Below, in pieces: positions 1 through 9,345 of a stretch of 64,000 nucleotides of DNA. The stretch's first letter is position 1. Each line of letters starts with the position of its first letter. The stretch spans positions 2,987,601 through 3,051,600 of the forward strand of contig NW_006768765.1 in the NCBI RefSeq assembly GCF_000204055.1. The letters run 5' to 3'. The notes below the pieces were generated by a model. It saw only the letters and a program-made list of their open reading frames with translations. It ran no database searches and was not told where the DNA came from. The position numbers and the translations under genes are program-made. This stretch comes from Melampsora larici-populina 98AG31 (taxonomy: Eukaryota > Basidiomycota > Pucciniomycetes > Pucciniales > Melampsoraceae).

Positions 1-22
1 ATGCTCGAAATAGGGAATCACA
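1..22 (-). repeat. First 22 bp of the 3' LTR of the gypsy element
   Basis: These 22 bases are identical to 6367-6388, the outer end of the other LTR. They abut the polypurine tract, as expected where internal sequence meets the 3' LTR. The rest of this LTR is outside the window. Confidence 0.9.
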
Positions 23-33
23 CCATCCCCTCC
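23..33 (-). other. Polypurine tract (plus-strand primer site)
   Basis: On the minus strand GGAGGGGATGG lies directly before the TG that opens the 3' LTR. That is the position and composition of the purine-rich primer used for second-strand synthesis in LTR retroelements. Confidence 0.8.
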
Positions 34-185
34 TTAAGACGGTAAACTTCCCAGTTTACTCACGATGTTTCCCTTTGATTGGACGGCTCAATTCTTTTGA
101 AACAGATTCATTTAATTGTTGAATTAATATGCCGAAGTCTGTTATGAAGTCGTCTGATCCTCTATGGATAACAGTTTCAAAGGAT

Positions 186-1391
186 TCACGGCACATTACG
201 AGATGTCCCATTGCTTCGTTTTGCAGCGGCGGAATCTCGTCTTTGAAGTCTGCTAGAGGCGAAGTAAAACCGGTCTGGATTGCCTTTAAATTTTTTAAGT
301 CGGCAGCCGTTTACTTTAGCTTTTAAGACATGACCGTTGGATGTCATCAAAGTGTACGTACCGTGGGGGTCTGCTTTCTGTATGATGAAAGGACCATCCC
401 ATTTTGGGTGTAATTTCGATGGACGGCCTTCAAACCTTCGGAGGACGCAGTCTCCCGGGCGGAGGTTTCGCTCGGTGTATGTTTCTTCTGTCTCTGTGGA
501 CCTCGTCTGCGCCCTTTCGTTAAGTTCTTTGATGAGTTGCTCTCTTGTCTTCTTGAGTTTGACAACTGACAGGTTACGTTGTCGATGGATTAGTTCTAAG
601 TTTTCGTAAGAGTTGTCAAATTTAATGCTTACTTCTTCTGATGGCAACCTTGCCTCTTCACCGTAAGCCATATAGAACGGCAAGGCTTTCATGGAATGTG
701 AATAAGAGGCGCGGTAAGCGAAAAGGCAAGTGTTAATGTACTCGTCCCATAGATTCTGATTGTAAGGACTACAAAACTTACGTAGGGCGTTAACTAAGGT
801 ACCATGAAACCTTTCATCCAAACCGTTAGTTTGTGGATGATAAGGAGAAGTATTTTTTTGCTTGATGTTGTTCTTCTTCAAATATTGTTTGAAATTGTGT
901 GAAATAAATTCGGAACCGTTATCAGTAACAATTTCTTCTGGAAGTCCATGATTTAAAGTGATTTCTTTCACCAGACTTACAGCTGCTTCCGAGGAGGTGC
1001 TTTGTAAAGATTTTGCGTAAGCCCATCCCGTTCCGTAGTCTATGGCTGTGATGAGAAATTGATTTCCGTTAGCTGTCCTTGGTAAAGGGCCAACAAAATC
1101 CATGCCCCATTTTCTGAAAGGCTCGCCCCTAGGCATCAACTGAATAGGCATACCTTGTTGTCCTGATGGGGCGGCGTGAACCTGACAAGCTTCACACAGG
1201 CTGATAACTTCCTTGATGGTTTTCGAAAGGTGAGGAAACCAATATCGTTTCTTGACTGCGTCGATGACATCTTTTTCATTCCGATGTCCAAGGTCAATAT
1301 GTATTTGGTCACAGATACCTTCTGCTTGAAGTCTACTAGTTGGGACGGTGTGTTGTTCTTCGGATAAGTTTTCCAGGTTGATCTTGATCAA
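186..1391 (-). CDS. Gypsy integrase segment
   Basis: About 401 codons in the same phase as the upstream RT-RNase H segment, separated from it only by a TGA at 1392-1394; the first codon here is TTG, so it is not an independent ORF start. In order: an H2C2-type zinc-binding region (HIDLGH ... CEACQ), the core with D in GMDFVG, D in VTDNGSEF and E in GLDERF (35 residues between the last two, the D35E spacing), then a GPY/F-type C-terminal module (KWDGPFII ... GTYTL). It would insert element cDNA into the host genome. The frame ends at TGA 186-188 with further stops just beyond. The catalytic residues are intact. Confidence 0.9.
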   Translation of the reverse strand: MIKINLENLSEEQHTVPTSRLQAEGICDQIHIDLGHRNEKDVIDAVKKRYWFPHLSKTIKEVISLCEACQVHAAPSGQQGMPIQLMPRGEPFRKWGMDFVGPLPRTANGNQFLITAIDYGTGWAYAKSLQSTSSEAAVSLVKEITLNHGLPEEIVTDNGSEFISHNFKQYLKKNNIKQKNTSPYHPQTNGLDERFHGTLVNALRKFCSPYNQNLWDEYINTCLFAYRASYSHSMKALPFYMAYGEEARLPSEEVSIKFDNSYENLELIHRQRNLSVVKLKKTREQLIKELNERAQTRSTETEETYTERNLRPGDCVLRRFEGRPSKLHPKWDGPFIIQKADPHGTYTLMTSNGHVLKAKVNGCRLKKFKGNPDRFYFASSRLQRRDSAAAKRSNGTSRNVP

Positions 1392-3947
1392 TCAGTTACC
1401 GTCTATTAAAAAATCTCCGGTCCCAATGCTTGAGGGGTCGACTCCAGCTTGTAATTTAAGTTTGTATTCTGTCAGTTTGTGGTATACCTCTTCTTCGTCG
1501 TCAATATTACAGAGGGCGGCGGCTGTCTCTGGCGGTTCTTTGTCAAATTCTGTGTTTGGTTTTCGTGACAGAGAGTCAGCGGCGAGCTGTTCCTTGCCAG
1601 GGCGATAGATGATGTGGCAATCGAAGAACTCTATTTCATCTACAAAACGTGCGAGCCGGCGATTAATATGTTTTTGGGTTTTAAAGTATTTTAACAATTC
1701 ATGATCGGTTTGTATAAGAACTGGCAAACCTTTGACGAAACCCCGAAAGTGCTTGAGTCCATGTACGATAGCGAGTAGCTCGCGCTCCTGAGCAGAGTAA
1801 TTTTGTTCCGTTTTAGAAAGTTTCCGAGATTCGAAAGCAATCGGTCTTAAGTTTTTGTCTTTAAGATTTTTTTGGTATAAGTTATAGTCGAAGCTTACAT
1901 CTTTTTCAAGTTCCATGTTTGTGTCTTGTTGTAGTACGGCGCCTATGTTAGTACCAGAGGCGTCGGTATCTAGTACAAAAGGTTTAAAAGGGGCTGGGTG
2001 TTGCAAGGGAACTGTGTCGCAAAGGCATTTCTTGAGTTTTTCGAAGGCAAGTTGCTCCTCATCCCCCCATTTGATTGACGTGCCGGGTTTAGGCGATCCT
2101 TCAGTCAATCTATATAGTGGTGAAGCTATAGCGGAGAACTTTAAGATGAAACGTTCGTAGTAAGTACACAGGTTGAGAAATCCACGAACATGTGAGATGT
2201 TAGTTGGTATAGGCCACTCAACTATCTTGTTAATCTTCTCTGGATTTGTTCTAATACCATCTCCGTCCACGATGTGGCCCAAGAACAGTAGGGAGGACTT
2301 TCCGAATTGGCATTTCTTTGCTGAGACGACTAATTTTTCTTTTTGTAGGATCTTGAAAACTTCCTCTATATGTTTCTCGTGCTCCTCTTCGGTTTTAGAG
2401 TAGATGATTACGTCGTCTAGATAGACCAAAGCAAACTTGTCAATTACGTTTTTCAATAATGAATTCATCTTCTCCTGGAACGTGGCGGGCGCGTTGCATA
2501 AGCCGAACGGCATTACCCTCCACTGAAAATGACCCAACCTACAGGTGAACGCTGTCTTTTCTTTGTCCTTGTTGTTCATTGGTACTTGCCAGAAACCACT
2601 CTTCAAATCTATAGTTGAAAAATACTTAGCGCCGGAAAGAAAAAGGTAAGCATCATCGATATGAGGTAGTGGGTAAGCATTTTTCTTGGTAACTTTATTT
2701 AAAGCTCTGTAGTCCACACATACTCTATTAGATCCATCTTGTTTTTTAACAAGTAGCAGGGGAGAGCTCCACGGCGAATCTGAAGGCTCGATAATACCTT
2801 GAGTTATGCTTTCTTCTACAAATTGTTTTATTGTTGCGTGTTCTGGAGGGGTGTGTGGTCTACCGTGCGTTTTGATTGGTCGGGCGTCGCCAGTATCAAT
2901 ATGATGTTTATAGGATCGGTCCATCATGACCACTTCGTCTCTCCAACACTCCGGGGCTATAACTTTAGCTTTATGAGCTAACTTATCACCAAAATTCTTA
3001 TCTTCAATTGTGAAGAGCTTTGGTTCGTAATTCCTCGGTCTGATGGTAAATCCGTTTTTCACAACGTAATTACCAGTGGTGTAGTTGACGAGCGGTTGAG
3101 CTTCTCTTAACCAGGGTAGGCCCAGGATTAGTGATATGTTTGGGAGGGGAAGTATGAAGGCTTTAACATCGAATTTAAATGTTGCCATACTTCTATCATC
3201 TTCGAATTCGGCCTCGAAAATAATGACTTCATTGCAGGACTCCCGAGCTCCGTTGGCGAGCCTGACGTTCTGTTGTTCAACGGTTTTGATTTCAATTCTT
3301 CCTGGGCACAGTTTTTTCATTTTTTCGACGCGTTCCGTGGAGATGTAGTTCGCCGCGGCACCGCTGTTGATTATGGCGTCAAGTGGGATGTTCCGGAAGA
3401 GGCATGGATAGATTGGCAGTGAGGTTTTCGCTTCTTCCTCATGGGAAGCAAGATCTATGCCGTGATAATCTTCATTACGTGGAAGAACTGGCTTCATCTC
3501 CACCATGGCCAGGTCGGCTGGTATGTGCTCCGGGGGCGGTAAGTCGACAGCTCTCGCTTTGAAGAATTCGTAGTTGGAAATACGGGGGTCATCTTCATAA
3601 GGTGAAATCGAGCTTGATTCGATAGCCGCGATACTAGTATTTTCTTCGTCGGCAGTACAATCGGACCCAAATTCGGTCTTATTTGCCCAGTTGGTATAGG
3701 AGGTTGATAAGATTCGATTCCAGGTCTCAACACTCTCCAATTCTCTTTCCGCCAAGTCTACAGGGTCCAGAGAGGGTAATGGAGAGGGAGATCGGAAATT
3801 CGTATATTGGTATCCATCCATTAGTGTACTGTCCATCTTTATTTTCTTTGATGGGTCTTTCTTTAAAGTTTCTTCTACGCCCAGGTAATAGATATCGTGA
3901 TTACTATTGGGGTCGTGTGCTGGGATTTTTTCGATAGGTGTGTCTTC
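1392..3947 (-). CDS. Gypsy protease, reverse transcriptase and RNase H segment
   Basis: An open phase runs from just after the TGA at 3948-3950 to the TGA at 1392-1394; the first ATG is at 3836. The protease has INSGAAANYIS where D[ST]G is expected, followed by the family motif LILGLPWL. RT carries CVDYRALN, STIDLKSGFWQ, GLCNAPATFQ and the catalytic YLDDVIIYS. RNase H carries DTDAS, ERELLAI, QTDHELL and AADSLSRK, so its acidic residues are present. RT and RNase H look intact, but the protease Asp-to-Asn change should abolish processing unless a helper protease acts in trans. The decayed relative at 29211-31009 keeps Asp at this position. Confidence 0.93.
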   Translation of the reverse strand, partial: EDTPIEKIPAHDPNSNHDIYYLGVEETLKKDPSKKIKMDSTLMDGYQYTNFRSPSPLPSLDPVDLAERELESVETWNRILSTSYTNWANKTEFGSDCTADEENTSIAAIESSSISPYEDDPRISNYEFFKARAVDLPPPEHIPADLAMVEMKPVLPRNEDYHGIDLASHEEEAKTSLPIYPCLFRNIPLDAIINSGAAANYISTERVEKMKKLCPGRIEIKTVEQQNVRLANGARESCNEVIIFEAEFEDDRSMATFKFDVKAFILPLPNISLILGLPWLREAQPLVNYTTGNYVVKNGFTIRPRNYEPKLFTIEDKNFGDKLAHKAKVIAPECWRDEVVMMDRSYKHHIDTGDARPIKTHGRPHTPPEHATIKQFVEESITQGIIEPSDSPWSSPLLLVKKQDGSNRVCVDYRALNKVTKKNAYPLPHIDDAYLFLSGAKYFSTIDLKSGFWQVPMNNKDKEKTAFTCRLGHFQWRVMPFGLCNAPATFQEKMNSLLKNVIDKFALVYLDDVIIYSKTEEEHEKHIEEVFKILQKEKLVVSAKKCQFGKSSLLFLGHIVDGDGIRTNPEKINKIVEWPIPTNISHVRGFLNLCTYYERFILKFSAIASPLYRLTEGSPKPGTSIKWGDEEQLAFEKLKKCLCDTVPLQHPAPFKPFVLDTDASGTNIGAVLQQDTNMELEKDVSFDYNLYQKNLKDKNLRPIAFESRKLSKTEQNYSAQERELLAIVHGLKHFRGFVKGLPVLIQTDHELLKYFKTQKHINRRLARFVDEIEFFDCHIIYRPGKEQLAADSLSRKPNTEFDKEPPETAAALCNIDDEEEVYHKLTEYKLKLQAGVDPSSIGTGDFLIDGN

Positions 3948-4691
3948 TCAAAGAGGACGTTTGTTGTTGACATTGTTGACTTGATTCGCGTCTAGGTTAA
4001 AGAATTTTACACCATTAGACACTGTCGGGGGGCTGTCCTCATTTCCGTAAGCTTTACACGACTTACAGCATCTGTATTCCTCGGCATCTTCCAGGACTCT
4101 AGCGACAGCCGCTCTTTCTTGTTCTAAATCTAGAAAGTTGTCCGGGTTCATATCTCGAAGGGCTTCTAAGTAATGTTTCTTATAATTCTCAAGATACTCT
4201 CTTCCATCCTCAGTGGGTCCGTCGAGGGATTCACTCGATTCTCTTGAGGCCCTGAAGACCTGGCCATTCGCATCCGAGAAAGGTGTTATAAAGAATTCTT
4301 CTTCTTGGAGTTCATGATCTTGAAACGGAGGAATGAAAGAATCAAGGGAAGAAGAGTTTGAGGGAACGTCAATAAGATGGTCTATGAGCAATAGGTTAGG
4401 TTTGTGACGGCTGAAGTTGTTTTGACGACCTTTTGATCCGTTGAAGGTCTTCTTCTTTTGTGGACACTTGTTGGACATATGTCCTTTCCCGTGGCAGTTG
4501 TAACACTCCACGGTAGTTAGGTCTACGTTATCTAAGTCCATAGGTCCTGAACCGTTAGTGACGGCGTGGGGCTTGCCAAAGTGGTTGGAGTGGTTCGAGG
4601 ATTTGAAGATGTTGCGGTGCGAGTTGAAGTGGGGCTTTCTGTCAGGGATTTTGTTCGGAGTCGAGTGCTTGTGGTCATAACCCTTGAAGCC
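3948..4691 (-). CDS. Gypsy gag, nucleocapsid part
   Basis: In phase with the capsid part and separated from it by TGA 4692-4694. After a basic linker comes a PMDLD motif and one CCHC zinc knuckle, CYNCHGKGHMSNKCP (C-X2-C-X4-H-X4-C), typical of RNA-binding Gag nucleocapsid. A second Cys cluster (CCKSCKAYGNE) lies near the C-terminus. The segment ends in KRPL then TGA at 3948-3950. The decayed relative has a stop right after the matching KRP (29767-29769), so this may be the genuine end of gag. Confidence 0.85.
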   Translation of the reverse strand, partial: GFKGYDHKHSTPNKIPDRKPHFNSHRNIFKSSNHSNHFGKPHAVTNGSGPMDLDNVDLTTVECYNCHGKGHMSNKCPQKKKTFNGSKGRQNNFSRHKPNLLLIDHLIDVPSNSSSLDSFIPPFQDHELQEEEFFITPFSDANGQVFRASRESSESLDGPTEDGREYLENYKKHYLEALRDMNPDNFLDLEQERAAVARVLEDAEEYRCCKSCKAYGNEDSPPTVSNGVKFFNLDANQVNNVNNKRPL

Positions 4692-5435
4692 TCAATTATT
4701 AATTTTGACAGTTCGTTCCGCTTCTCTAGCAACCGCGTATACTAATTCCATGTCTTTTTTTGATCGTATGTCTTCTTTATTATTTATTTTTTCTCGATAG
4801 TGGGCCGGGAGTTTATCGGTGAAAGCAAATTTACGAGCTTGGAAGGAGAGAACATCCAAGGGCATGTATGCCATTAATCTTCTAAATCTGAGTATATAAT
4901 CATTTATATCTCCTTTGTAATAACATATTTTTATCTTCTCTTGTATTTCTTCGACCATCATGTCGAAATTATATTGTTTTAAGAATTCGGTTTTGAAATT
5001 GTGGTAATCCGATATGGTACCGCCTTGCGATTTCCGAGCTTCATGCCAGAACATGTGAGATTCTTCATCTAGATATGAGCCGATCATTTCGCCCCAGACC
5101 GCTTCTGGATATCCATGCATACAAAAATTGGATTCGAGTTCCAAAAACCATAGTTCTGCATTATCGCCGTAACCCGTAAATTTTCTGGGTTCGGCGCGAA
5201 AGGCGTCGGGTTTTTGATAATGCTCGGTGGAGAGGTTGTGTTGTTGGGCTTCAAATTGGCGGATGACTTCCGCTTGTTGTTGGAAGATTTGTTGGTGTTG
5301 ATTTCTGAGGTCAGAAATTTCGCGCGCGTGATTCTGGTCACGGTTTTGCGCTTCTATGCCGAACTGTTCGAGTTGGGCTTTAATTAGACGGAGGTCCTCT
5401 GCGGGGATGTTGACATATCCGTTATGGTCTTCCAT
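4692..5435 (-). CDS. Gypsy gag, capsid part
   Basis: 247 codons from ATG 5435 to TGA 4692. An N-terminal coiled-coil-like, Gln-rich region (about residues 10-75) is followed by a retrotransposon gag/capsid fold with FTGYGDNAELWFLELES and a Trp/Tyr-rich core. The start is the first ATG after the leader and encodes MEDHNGY. The phase stays open across the TGA into the nucleocapsid part, so the stop here is either a nonsense mutation or a recoding site. Confidence 0.88.
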   Translation of the reverse strand: MEDHNGYVNIPAEDLRLIKAQLEQFGIEAQNRDQNHAREISDLRNQHQQIFQQQAEVIRQFEAQQHNLSTEHYQKPDAFRAEPRKFTGYGDNAELWFLELESNFCMHGYPEAVWGEMIGSYLDEESHMFWHEARKSQGGTISDYHNFKTEFLKQYNFDMMVEEIQEKIKICYYKGDINDYILRFRRLMAYMPLDVLSFQARKFAFTDKLPAHYREKINNKEDIRSKKDMELVYAVAREAERTVKINN

Positions 5436-6388
5436 TTTGAAAAAAGTGACTGTTCACAGAATCAAAAGAAAAAAAGGAGTAAGTAAAAAACGAGGGAAGA
5501 CCTGATCAGGGTCTTATAAGACGGGTTGAGCGTACAGTATCTAACTTCTTCAAAAAGAGCTAGTTGTGTTAACGGTGATTTAAAAATCAAATGGGTTTTT
5601 TTATAAGCGCGATGAGAATAGGTTTGTTAAAAATCGGTTGTTGGTTCTGTGTGCGTAAAAGGTAAGGGAATTCTTTTAGTTACTTCAACTAATTGAGGGA
5701 AAGGTGTCGAAGGAGATCGGGATGACTAGCTAGGAAATAACGATGACTTACAACGGGGTTAATCTGTTTTTTTGTGGGGATGTTTGTATCTTTTGGTTAT
5801 AGGGTATTTCGATGAGGGTTTCTAGAAAACGGTATAACAGAGGTACAGAGTTAGGATTGTGGGTTACAGATTAACGGGAAACCTTTTCGATATCTGGTTG
5901 GTAGAGATATTAAAGTTTGAAGCAAAAAGAATTTAGAAAAACACACAAATATATATTTGTGATTCTACTCACAATGTTAGGGTGCGAATTATGAGCAGGA
6001 AGTAACTTGAGGCTTTGATTACTTGGGAGATGCGAAGTCTTTATATAGACGAGCATCTTTGGGCGGAGCACAAATAAGGAAATAAGGAAATACAATAAGA
6101 ATGGCGAGAACGCCGAGATACAAGATGTTTAGGTAGTGACGCGCCGGATCCGGTACTGCAGGATCCGGTATTACAATTAGTGGTAATACGAGTTAGAACA
6201 ATGTAGGGTTAGATCGAGACGGATCCGGTACGGTCCGTTTCGATTACAACAAGGAGGAATACGAAATATGAGAGAAAGGAAATAAATGGAAAGCGCTTAA
6301 AAGCGATGAAAAGATATTGGGCATATTGAAAAGCGCGTAAAGCGCGTAAAGAGAGAACAAAGGGTTATGCTCGAAATAGGGAATCACA
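5436..6388 (-). repeat. 5' LTR and leader of the gypsy element
   Basis: The outer edge is fixed at 6388 by identity to bases 1-22 and by the terminal TG (minus strand). The inner edge cannot be fixed because only 22 bp of the partner LTR are visible, and no convincing tRNA primer-binding site was found between 5436 and 5530. The region contains three copies of GGATCCGGTA (about 6147-6230) and a GCGCGTAAA-type short repeat (about 6287-6350). It should carry the element promoter. Confidence 0.7.
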
Positions 6389-7568
6389 GTGCAGAGGACT
6401 ATTCTCAGCTCATGAGGATGCTTTTCCATTTTTGCGGTGCATGAACTTGAGAATTCAGAAATGATTCAAAGGTCTGATTCAATGATGTATTCATTACGCC
6501 AGATGCTTATGGATCTAAAAGAGGACCAAATCCTCAGCTTCTTTCACCAAAGCTGAGGATCATTGATCATTACATTCTTATCTTTTGAAAGGGGAAACTT
6601 TCAATGGATCATTCACTACAGGCTTTCAAGCTTAATGTTTGGTTCTCAATTATTCCCCCTGTATATTTAGGTCAGTTTAAGGTCTGTGTGCCTTACAGCA
6701 AAGAAAAAAGTGCTCAACTAATTTTGCATCTTTTGATAGGCTAGCTCCATTATGCACTCTGCATACCTGAGAGTATGAAGATGGGTTCTAACATTTCACA
6801 CTGTTTTGGTAGGTTCTGCTCTTCACCAGCATTCTTAGCATTTGCAGGGTCAATGCCCCATGGCTGATAATTGAGGAGCTCTGTTATGAACCTCTTCATC
6901 AGCAGGCTTCACATGTGATATTTGAAGCTGCTATAATGAAACAAGACTATGGCAGGTACCACCCAGAAGGGAATTTGACTCCAGAGAGGCACATTGATTC
7001 ATAAAGTTGAGTCTGTAGAAATCAGTTTCCAAATTGACAATGCTCCTACTCTCATCACCACATGAAGCCATGTTCTCTGATGTTGTTTTATATTGAGGCC
7101 AATCTTGGGCTATTATCTTAATTTACTCTTCAAGATGCATCCATATCGCAAGAAGCCCAGTGTACAGGATGTCATCCTGGTAATGCAAATTTGATTTTTT
7201 TATGTCTCAAGATGATAATGTTAATTGCAAAGCTAATATGTGTATAACTTACCTTGTGGCATGGCATGGCTACAAGAACCTACTGAAGTAACTTTCACTG
7301 TGAATCCGTCGCCGAGTGTTCCGGACCGACATCGGTGCTCGCATGAGGACCCGGTCTCCCTGGAAGAAAGGGCGGTGTCGGGGCCAGGATTCAGGTCTAA
7401 CACACCATACAAGGATTTTTGCTTTTTGAATGCCAATACATATTTTTGCTTTCTTTTCTCCACTCTGCTCTCAAAAAGGATTCAACTTCAGCTCAAGCTC
7501 GGCGGGTCCACCTCAATTTTCTCCAGTCTGAGATCTCATCTTGAAGCAACTTACCTTCTGTCTACAGT
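6389..7568. other. Intergenic, no convincing gene
   Basis: About 1.2 kb between the retrotransposon and the AC19 gene. A more GC-rich stretch at about 7290-7400 gives overlapping frames on both strands but no recognisable protein. It may be old repeat DNA. Confidence 0.5.
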
Positions 7569-8186
7569 ATGGAGGTGGACCCGAAAGTATCATCCGTCGA
7601 GGAAGTCGATCCGGAAAAAGTTACCATTGTACGTTTTATTCATGCATCATGATCAATCCCCGCAAGACCTCGGAAGCTGATACTTTTTAATCAACTTTTT
7701 ATACCTTTTTGCTTGGATGTAGCTAGCAGGTGCGACACATTGCGCCGCGACGTTCTGTCTCAAAGACGAGGACCACACTCTTGGAAATTCTCTACGGTAC
7801 ATAATCATGAAAAAGTCGGTCTAACCATACCACAATTCTCTAGATCCAAGCTCGTAAACTTGATCTGACAAAAAGTTATTCACCTCATCCAATTGAATCT
7901 ACACAGCCCAGATGTCGAATTCTGTGGATATTCGCTCCCCCACCCGTCTGAACCTAAGCTGAATCTGCGAATCCAGATGTATGATAATAAGTCGGCCGTT
8001 CAAGCCTTGATGAAGGGGTTAGCCGACCTTGAAGATTTGACCATGACTGTCATGACGCGCTACAAAGAAGAGCTTGCGAAAGGAACCTACGTGTCCTACG
8101 AAGAGCCGACTGTCGCAGAACGACTGGAAGAAATCAAGAGGAAAAAATACCCACACCTTCTCAGCGGATCGCCGATGGAGGAATGA
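7569..8186 (+). CDS. RPC19: DNA-directed RNA polymerases I and III subunit AC19 (RPC19/RPAC2)
   Basis: Three exons: 7569-7628, 7723-7814 and 7907-8186, 143 aa. Introns are 94 and 92 bp, GT-AG. The joined product carries the family signature KDEDHTLGNSLRYIIMKNP followed by VEFCGYSLPHPSEP and LNLRIQ, diagnostic of the small alpha-like subunit shared by RNA polymerases I and III. It pairs with AC40 in the alpha-heterodimer platform of both enzymes in the nucleus. Length matches the family. The start is the ATG that gives a short acidic leader before VTILAGATHCAATF. An upstream in-frame alternative is unlikely, and nothing is missing. Confidence 0.95.
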
Positions 8187-9345
8187 AGCTATCGTACTTG
8201 AAATGATCAAATCAACCAACATTGCATCACAAGATTTCTGAAAATATATCCAGCTAAGACCATCATTCAATTCAGCGTTCTACGACTTCTTCAACGTACT
8301 CCATTCTCCGCCATGTACACGTTGTGGAAAGTACATTATTGTAAAAATGTAGTTTAGTCCCTCTCCCAGGGTTGAGTGGGTCTTCCCATCGTCGGCTTCT
8401 AAACGGACCGCGACGCGTTACCAGATGTGGCTAGTTCTTTCAATCAAGCGAGCCGTACCATCCAAGCTCAACGAAACAGCCATACGCATGATCTGACCGC
8501 TTTCATCGGCACAGCAATGCAGCCAGTGTCGTGTGGAAAATTTTTGTCTACAGTTGAAACACTTTTTTTCAGCATACTACAAATTCTGCGAAACTAGGTG
8601 GAAATGACAATGTATGATCTTTAATCACCTCACTCACTTGACAGGTATCATATCTTATTTGATGTTTGACATGAAATGTTGGCATGAGCAAGCTATCCCA
8701 AACATTTTCCACGTTTGGCTGGAGAAGATTTTCTCGAACTCCCATATACTTTATATGCGCAATGATTAAGTAGCAACAATCAATGTTCTACCATCTCAAT
8801 TATATCAACTCGAGATCCTTAGATTCCCAGCTGACTTTTCAGTACTTTGCCAAGATCAAAATTTGGCATAAGTGTCGCCTATCAAACCAAGTCAAAAGCA
8901 TCGTTGAATTTGCAGGAGACGCATCGGGGCTGACGAAGAGCCCACCAACCCAATGTACAAGCTCAGAGTTCTGCAATGATGGGTGAAAGCTTCCGCACTG
9001 CTTTGTATGTATGGACTTTGACACTGGTGAGGAGGAAGAACAGATGGCAAGTCACAAGACACGAGTGTCCATAGCTGAACACGCGAGTAGGCTTGACAAA
9101 TTGTAGGAACACATCTTCTGAAAACAGGCAACTATATATGTCTGGGGTGATTTCACCTCATTTGACAGAGGTTATAGTTAGCCAAAACTACAGATATCGA
9201 CAACTTGAACGCTCCATCATCTCAGCATTTCCTACAATTTAAACACATCTGTTTCACAAAATGAATATAACAAGTGTCTGACCTTCCAAACCTCAGATAC
9301 CATGTAGCCTGGTTTGTCATTGTACGAGTGATAAGCTTGTATAGA
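8187..9345. other. Intergenic between convergent AC19 and PEX12 genes
   Basis: About 1.16 kb where two convergent genes end. Only short unsupported frames are present, and no repeat or RNA gene was recognised. Confidence 0.5.

Larger units (their letters stand above)
1..6388 (-). mobile_element. Ty3/gypsy LTR retrotransposon, 3' LTR cut by window edge
   Basis: Read on the minus strand the order is 5' LTR (outer edge 6388), gag with CCHC knuckle, protease, reverse transcriptase, RNase H, integrase, polypurine tract, then the first 22 bp of the 3' LTR at the window start. The sequence ending at 6388 and that ending at 22 share the LTR terminus TGTGATTCCCTATTTCGAGC (minus strand). RT-RH-IN order defines Ty3/gypsy (Metaviridae). 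The coding region 5435-186 is one reading phase of 1,749 codons interrupted by TGA at 4692-4694, 3948-3950 and 1392-1394. The protease catalytic Asp is Asn. No chromodomain follows the integrase. The target duplication cannot be checked because the left flank lies outside the window. Confidence 0.95.

Noticed and set aside
5436..5530. Primer-binding site for the gypsy element
   Set aside because: No stretch complementary to a tRNA 3' end with a terminal TGG was convincing, and the inner LTR edge cannot be set from 22 bp of the partner.
7240..7680. 146-codon frame overlapping the AC19 first exon
   Set aside because: It reads AC19 exon 1 in another phase and continues into its intron, with no recognisable protein.
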